Positions 6,725 through 7,207 of a stretch of DNA of 7,207 nucleotides are shown one piece after another. Position 1 is the stretch's first letter, and every line of letters begins with the position of its first letter. Where the stretch lies: the NCBI GenBank assembly GCA_020028535.1, contig JAIBHM010000094.1:1-7207 (forward strand), written 5' to 3'. The DNA comes from Armatimonadota bacterium. GTDB taxonomy: Bacteria; Sysuimicrobiota; Sysuimicrobiia; Sysuimicrobiales; Kaftiobacteriaceae. The notes below the pieces were generated by a model. That model saw only the letters and a list, made by a program, of their open reading frames with translations, was not told the origin of the DNA and ran no database searches. The position numbers were made by a program, and so were the translations under genes.

Positions 6725-7207
6725 TCAACCCGATACGAGCGCGTACGTGCGGACGCCACGCCGGGCGTCGATCTCGATCACCGCCCCCTGCAGAGTGCCC
6801 GTCTCATAAGAACTGCCCGGGTTGATGGCGAGCGTCCTGCCGAGCCGGGCCATGCCCCGGCCTTCGTGGATGTGCCCGTGCAAGGACAGCTGCGGTTGGT
6901 GGCGCATGATCGCCTCGCGCACCGCGGTCGACCCCACGGGGCGCAGGAGCTGGCCGCCGTGAAGCGGCCGCAACTCTTTGTCGAGCGCGGGAGCTTCGTC
7001 CAGCTTGGATCTGTATGGCGGACAGTGCAGATTGAAGATGGCACGTCCGGGGTCGTGCAACTCGCCCGTCATCGTGTCGATGCGAGCCGCGAGTTCTTCT
7101 TCAGTGCACTCGCGGTATGTCTCCCAGGGCGTGGGATTGGACCATCCGGTGGAGATCATTTCTATGCCCTCGACGTCCACGATGTGTCCCTCGGCAGGCT
7201 CGATGAC
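6725..7207 (-). CDS. Metallophosphoesterase (calcineurin-like), N-terminal part outside window
   Basis: C-terminal 160 residues of a calcineurin-like phosphoesterase, a two-metal enzyme that hydrolyses phosphomono- or diesters. The frame is open to the right edge, so the GTG at 7180 is an internal valine rather than the start; the N-terminal DxH, GDxxD and GNH metal motifs would lie beyond the window. What is visible is the second half of the active site: NLHCPPYRSKLD with a metal-binding histidine, LHGHIHEG with the GHxH motif that closes the metal site, and the NPGSSYETGTLQGAVIEI ending characteristic of the YfcE/Metallophos_2-like group. The NPTPWETYRE segment before this resembles the substrate-side insert of a subset of bacterial members. 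The TGA stop is 39 bp before the APC permease start, so the two genes probably form one transcription unit. Family is confident; substrate is unknown. Confidence 0.9.
   Translation of the reverse strand, partial: VIEPAEGHIVDVEGIEMISTGWSNPTPWETYRECTEEELAARIDTMTGELHDPGRAIFNLHCPPYRSKLDEAPALDKELRPLHGGQLLRPVGSTAVREAIMRHQPQLSLHGHIHEGRGMARLGRTLAINPGSSYETGTLQGAVIEIDARRGVRTYALVSG

Noticed and set aside
7178..7180. GTG as the start of the metallophosphoesterase
   Set aside because: The same frame stays open to the window edge with plausible coding residues, and the protein lacks the N-terminal metal motifs, so this is an internal valine of a truncated gene.

Overview
This is a GC-rich bacterial chromosomal window with dense, mostly single-strand coding (six protein genes on the minus strand, one on the plus strand). 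No rRNA, tRNA, CRISPR, insertion sequence or phage gene was seen. The codon choice, GTG/TTG starts, purine-rich Shine-Dalgarno sites and protein families (an AfuA/PotD-like solute-binding protein, a GCS2-type glutamate-cysteine ligase, an AbiEii-like nucleotidyltransferase, a long APC permease and a metallophosphoesterase) fit a free-living, high-GC environmental bacterium. By feel it could be a Chloroflexota-like or other uncultured soil/sediment lineage, but the sequence does not settle the phylum.

Layout. At 1-899 (minus, running off the left edge) is a binding-protein-dependent ABC permease with a perfect EAA loop. At 1017-2123 (minus) is its secreted solute-binding protein. The 117-bp gap between them holds a perfect 9-bp inverted repeat. 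At 2265-3542 (minus) is a GCS2-family glutamate-cysteine ligase, which overlaps by one base (TGATG) the end of a histidine phosphatase at 3542-4204 (minus). A divergent gene at about 4244-5053 (plus) encodes a nucleotidyltransferase-fold protein. It converges, with a 6-bp gap, on a 541-residue APC-superfamily permease at 5060-6685 (minus). Upstream of that permease, 39 bp away on the same strand, is the C-terminal part of a calcineurin-like metallophosphoesterase (6725-7207, cut by the right edge).

How the genes may work together. Three transcription units are likely: (i) metallophosphoesterase then APC permease; (ii) histidine phosphatase then glutamate-cysteine ligase, possibly reading on through a 141-bp gap into the solute-binding protein and permease of an ABC importer; (iii) the lone plus-strand nucleotidyltransferase. 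The firmest functional link is the translationally coupled phosphatase/ligase pair. No glutathione synthetase or ergothioneine gene is visible, so the ligase product and the phosphatase substrate are open. The transporters' substrates cannot be read from the sequence. I saw no clear sign of a wholly new system; the most unusual features are the phosphatase-ligase coupling, the lone AbiEii-like nucleotidyltransferase and the intercistronic hairpin.
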